From a virus, in IMG/VR virus record IMGVR_UViG_3300021961_000502, positions 1-27,305 of that record: a stretch of 27,305 bases of DNA. The stretch is one strand, 5' to 3'. The translations under genes and the position numbers were made by a program. Numbering within the stretch: position 1 is the first letter of the stretch; each line of letters starts with the position of its first letter. The notes under the pieces were generated by a model, which was given only the letters and a program-made list of their open reading frames with translations, was not told the origin of the DNA and did no database searches. Shown piece by piece: positions 27,207 to 27,305 of the stretch.

Positions 27207-27305
27207 TAATCCCAGTAAATGAAGACTTGACTACTTGGAGTATTGCTCTGCGAATCCTCCGGAGTAGTCTCGTTCTTCTTTGATTTCTCCATCTTGCTTA
27301 AGTCA
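27203..27305 (-). CDS. Possible C-terminal end of an upstream minus-strand gene (partial)
   Basis: One minus-strand frame stays open from the right edge to a TAG at 27205-27203 and reads ...DLSKMEKSKKNETTPEDSQS and ends VFIYWDY. The other two minus frames are interrupted. The hydrophilic, Lys/Glu-rich tail could be the end of a small gene lying upstream of terL (a small terminase or late regulator would be expected there), converging with the lipoprotein gene by four bases. Only about 34 codons are visible, so coding is uncertain. Confidence 0.3.
   Translation of the reverse strand, partial: DLSKMEKSKKNETTPEDSQSNTPSSQVFIYWDY

Overview
The window looks like the structural (late) gene block of a tailed, podovirus-type double-stranded DNA phage, probably infecting a marine or other aquatic Bacteroidetes (Flavobacteriia-type) host. 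Support for phage: a large terminase subunit, a portal, a scaffold-like protein, a major capsid protein, two connector/ring-type proteins, a 1,675-residue tail protein and virion-internal-type proteins follow one another in late-operon order. Support for Bacteroidetes is softer. Start codons lack Shine-Dalgarno sequences and sit in A/T-rich leaders, several gene starts carry a TAnnTTTG box (the Bacteroidetes -7 element), and a secreted protein has a signal peptide ending AKAQS. Gene sizes and order recall crAss-like phages and their marine relatives (the Cellulophaga phage phi14:2 group), but this is from memory and untested.

Almost everything is on the minus strand, so the operon reads from right to left. 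At the right edge are a short lipoprotein gene (+) and perhaps the tail of a minus-strand gene. Then come terL (27028-24929), portal (24893-22461), a small cysteine-rich beta protein (22457-22056) and a 1,424-residue collagen-like fibre protein (22040-17766). A tightly overlapping enzyme cassette follows (17524-14080): a DUF6445-like 2-oxoglutarate (2OG)/Fe(II) oxygenase, a 758-residue glycosyltransferase-glycosyltransferase-hydroxylase fusion, and a second small 2OG/Fe(II) oxygenase. Next are three tiny lysine-rich proteins (14061-13350), an unknown basic/Gly-rich protein (13292-12153), a lone plus-strand secreted protein (11728-12120), scaffold-like protein (11646-10492), major capsid protein (10470-9088), an unknown capsid-associated protein (9024-8227), two ring/connector proteins (8115-6620), the giant tail protein (6616-1589) and two virion-internal-type proteins (1567 to the left edge). 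Rho-independent terminators follow the capsid gene and the next gene, and one lies between the converging genes near 12130.

The most interesting part is 14080-22040. The fibre protein has about 410 Gly-X-Y triplets with lysine dominating the Y position (X-Lys-Gly), which is the sequence modified by animal collagen lysyl hydroxylases. Immediately downstream is one polypeptide carrying a GT4-like domain, a GT25-like domain (the procollagen galactosyltransferase family) and a C-terminal 2OG oxygenase. The iron and 2OG ligands of that oxygenase have nearly the spacing seen in animal lysyl hydroxylase (PLOD) enzymes. Two further 2OG oxygenases flank it. I infer that this phage encodes its own collagen hydroxylysine-glycosylation pathway for decorating a virion fibre: fibre, lysyl hydroxylase, galactosyltransferase and possibly a second sugar transferase in one transcription unit.

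All functions are read from sequence by eye; no database search was possible.
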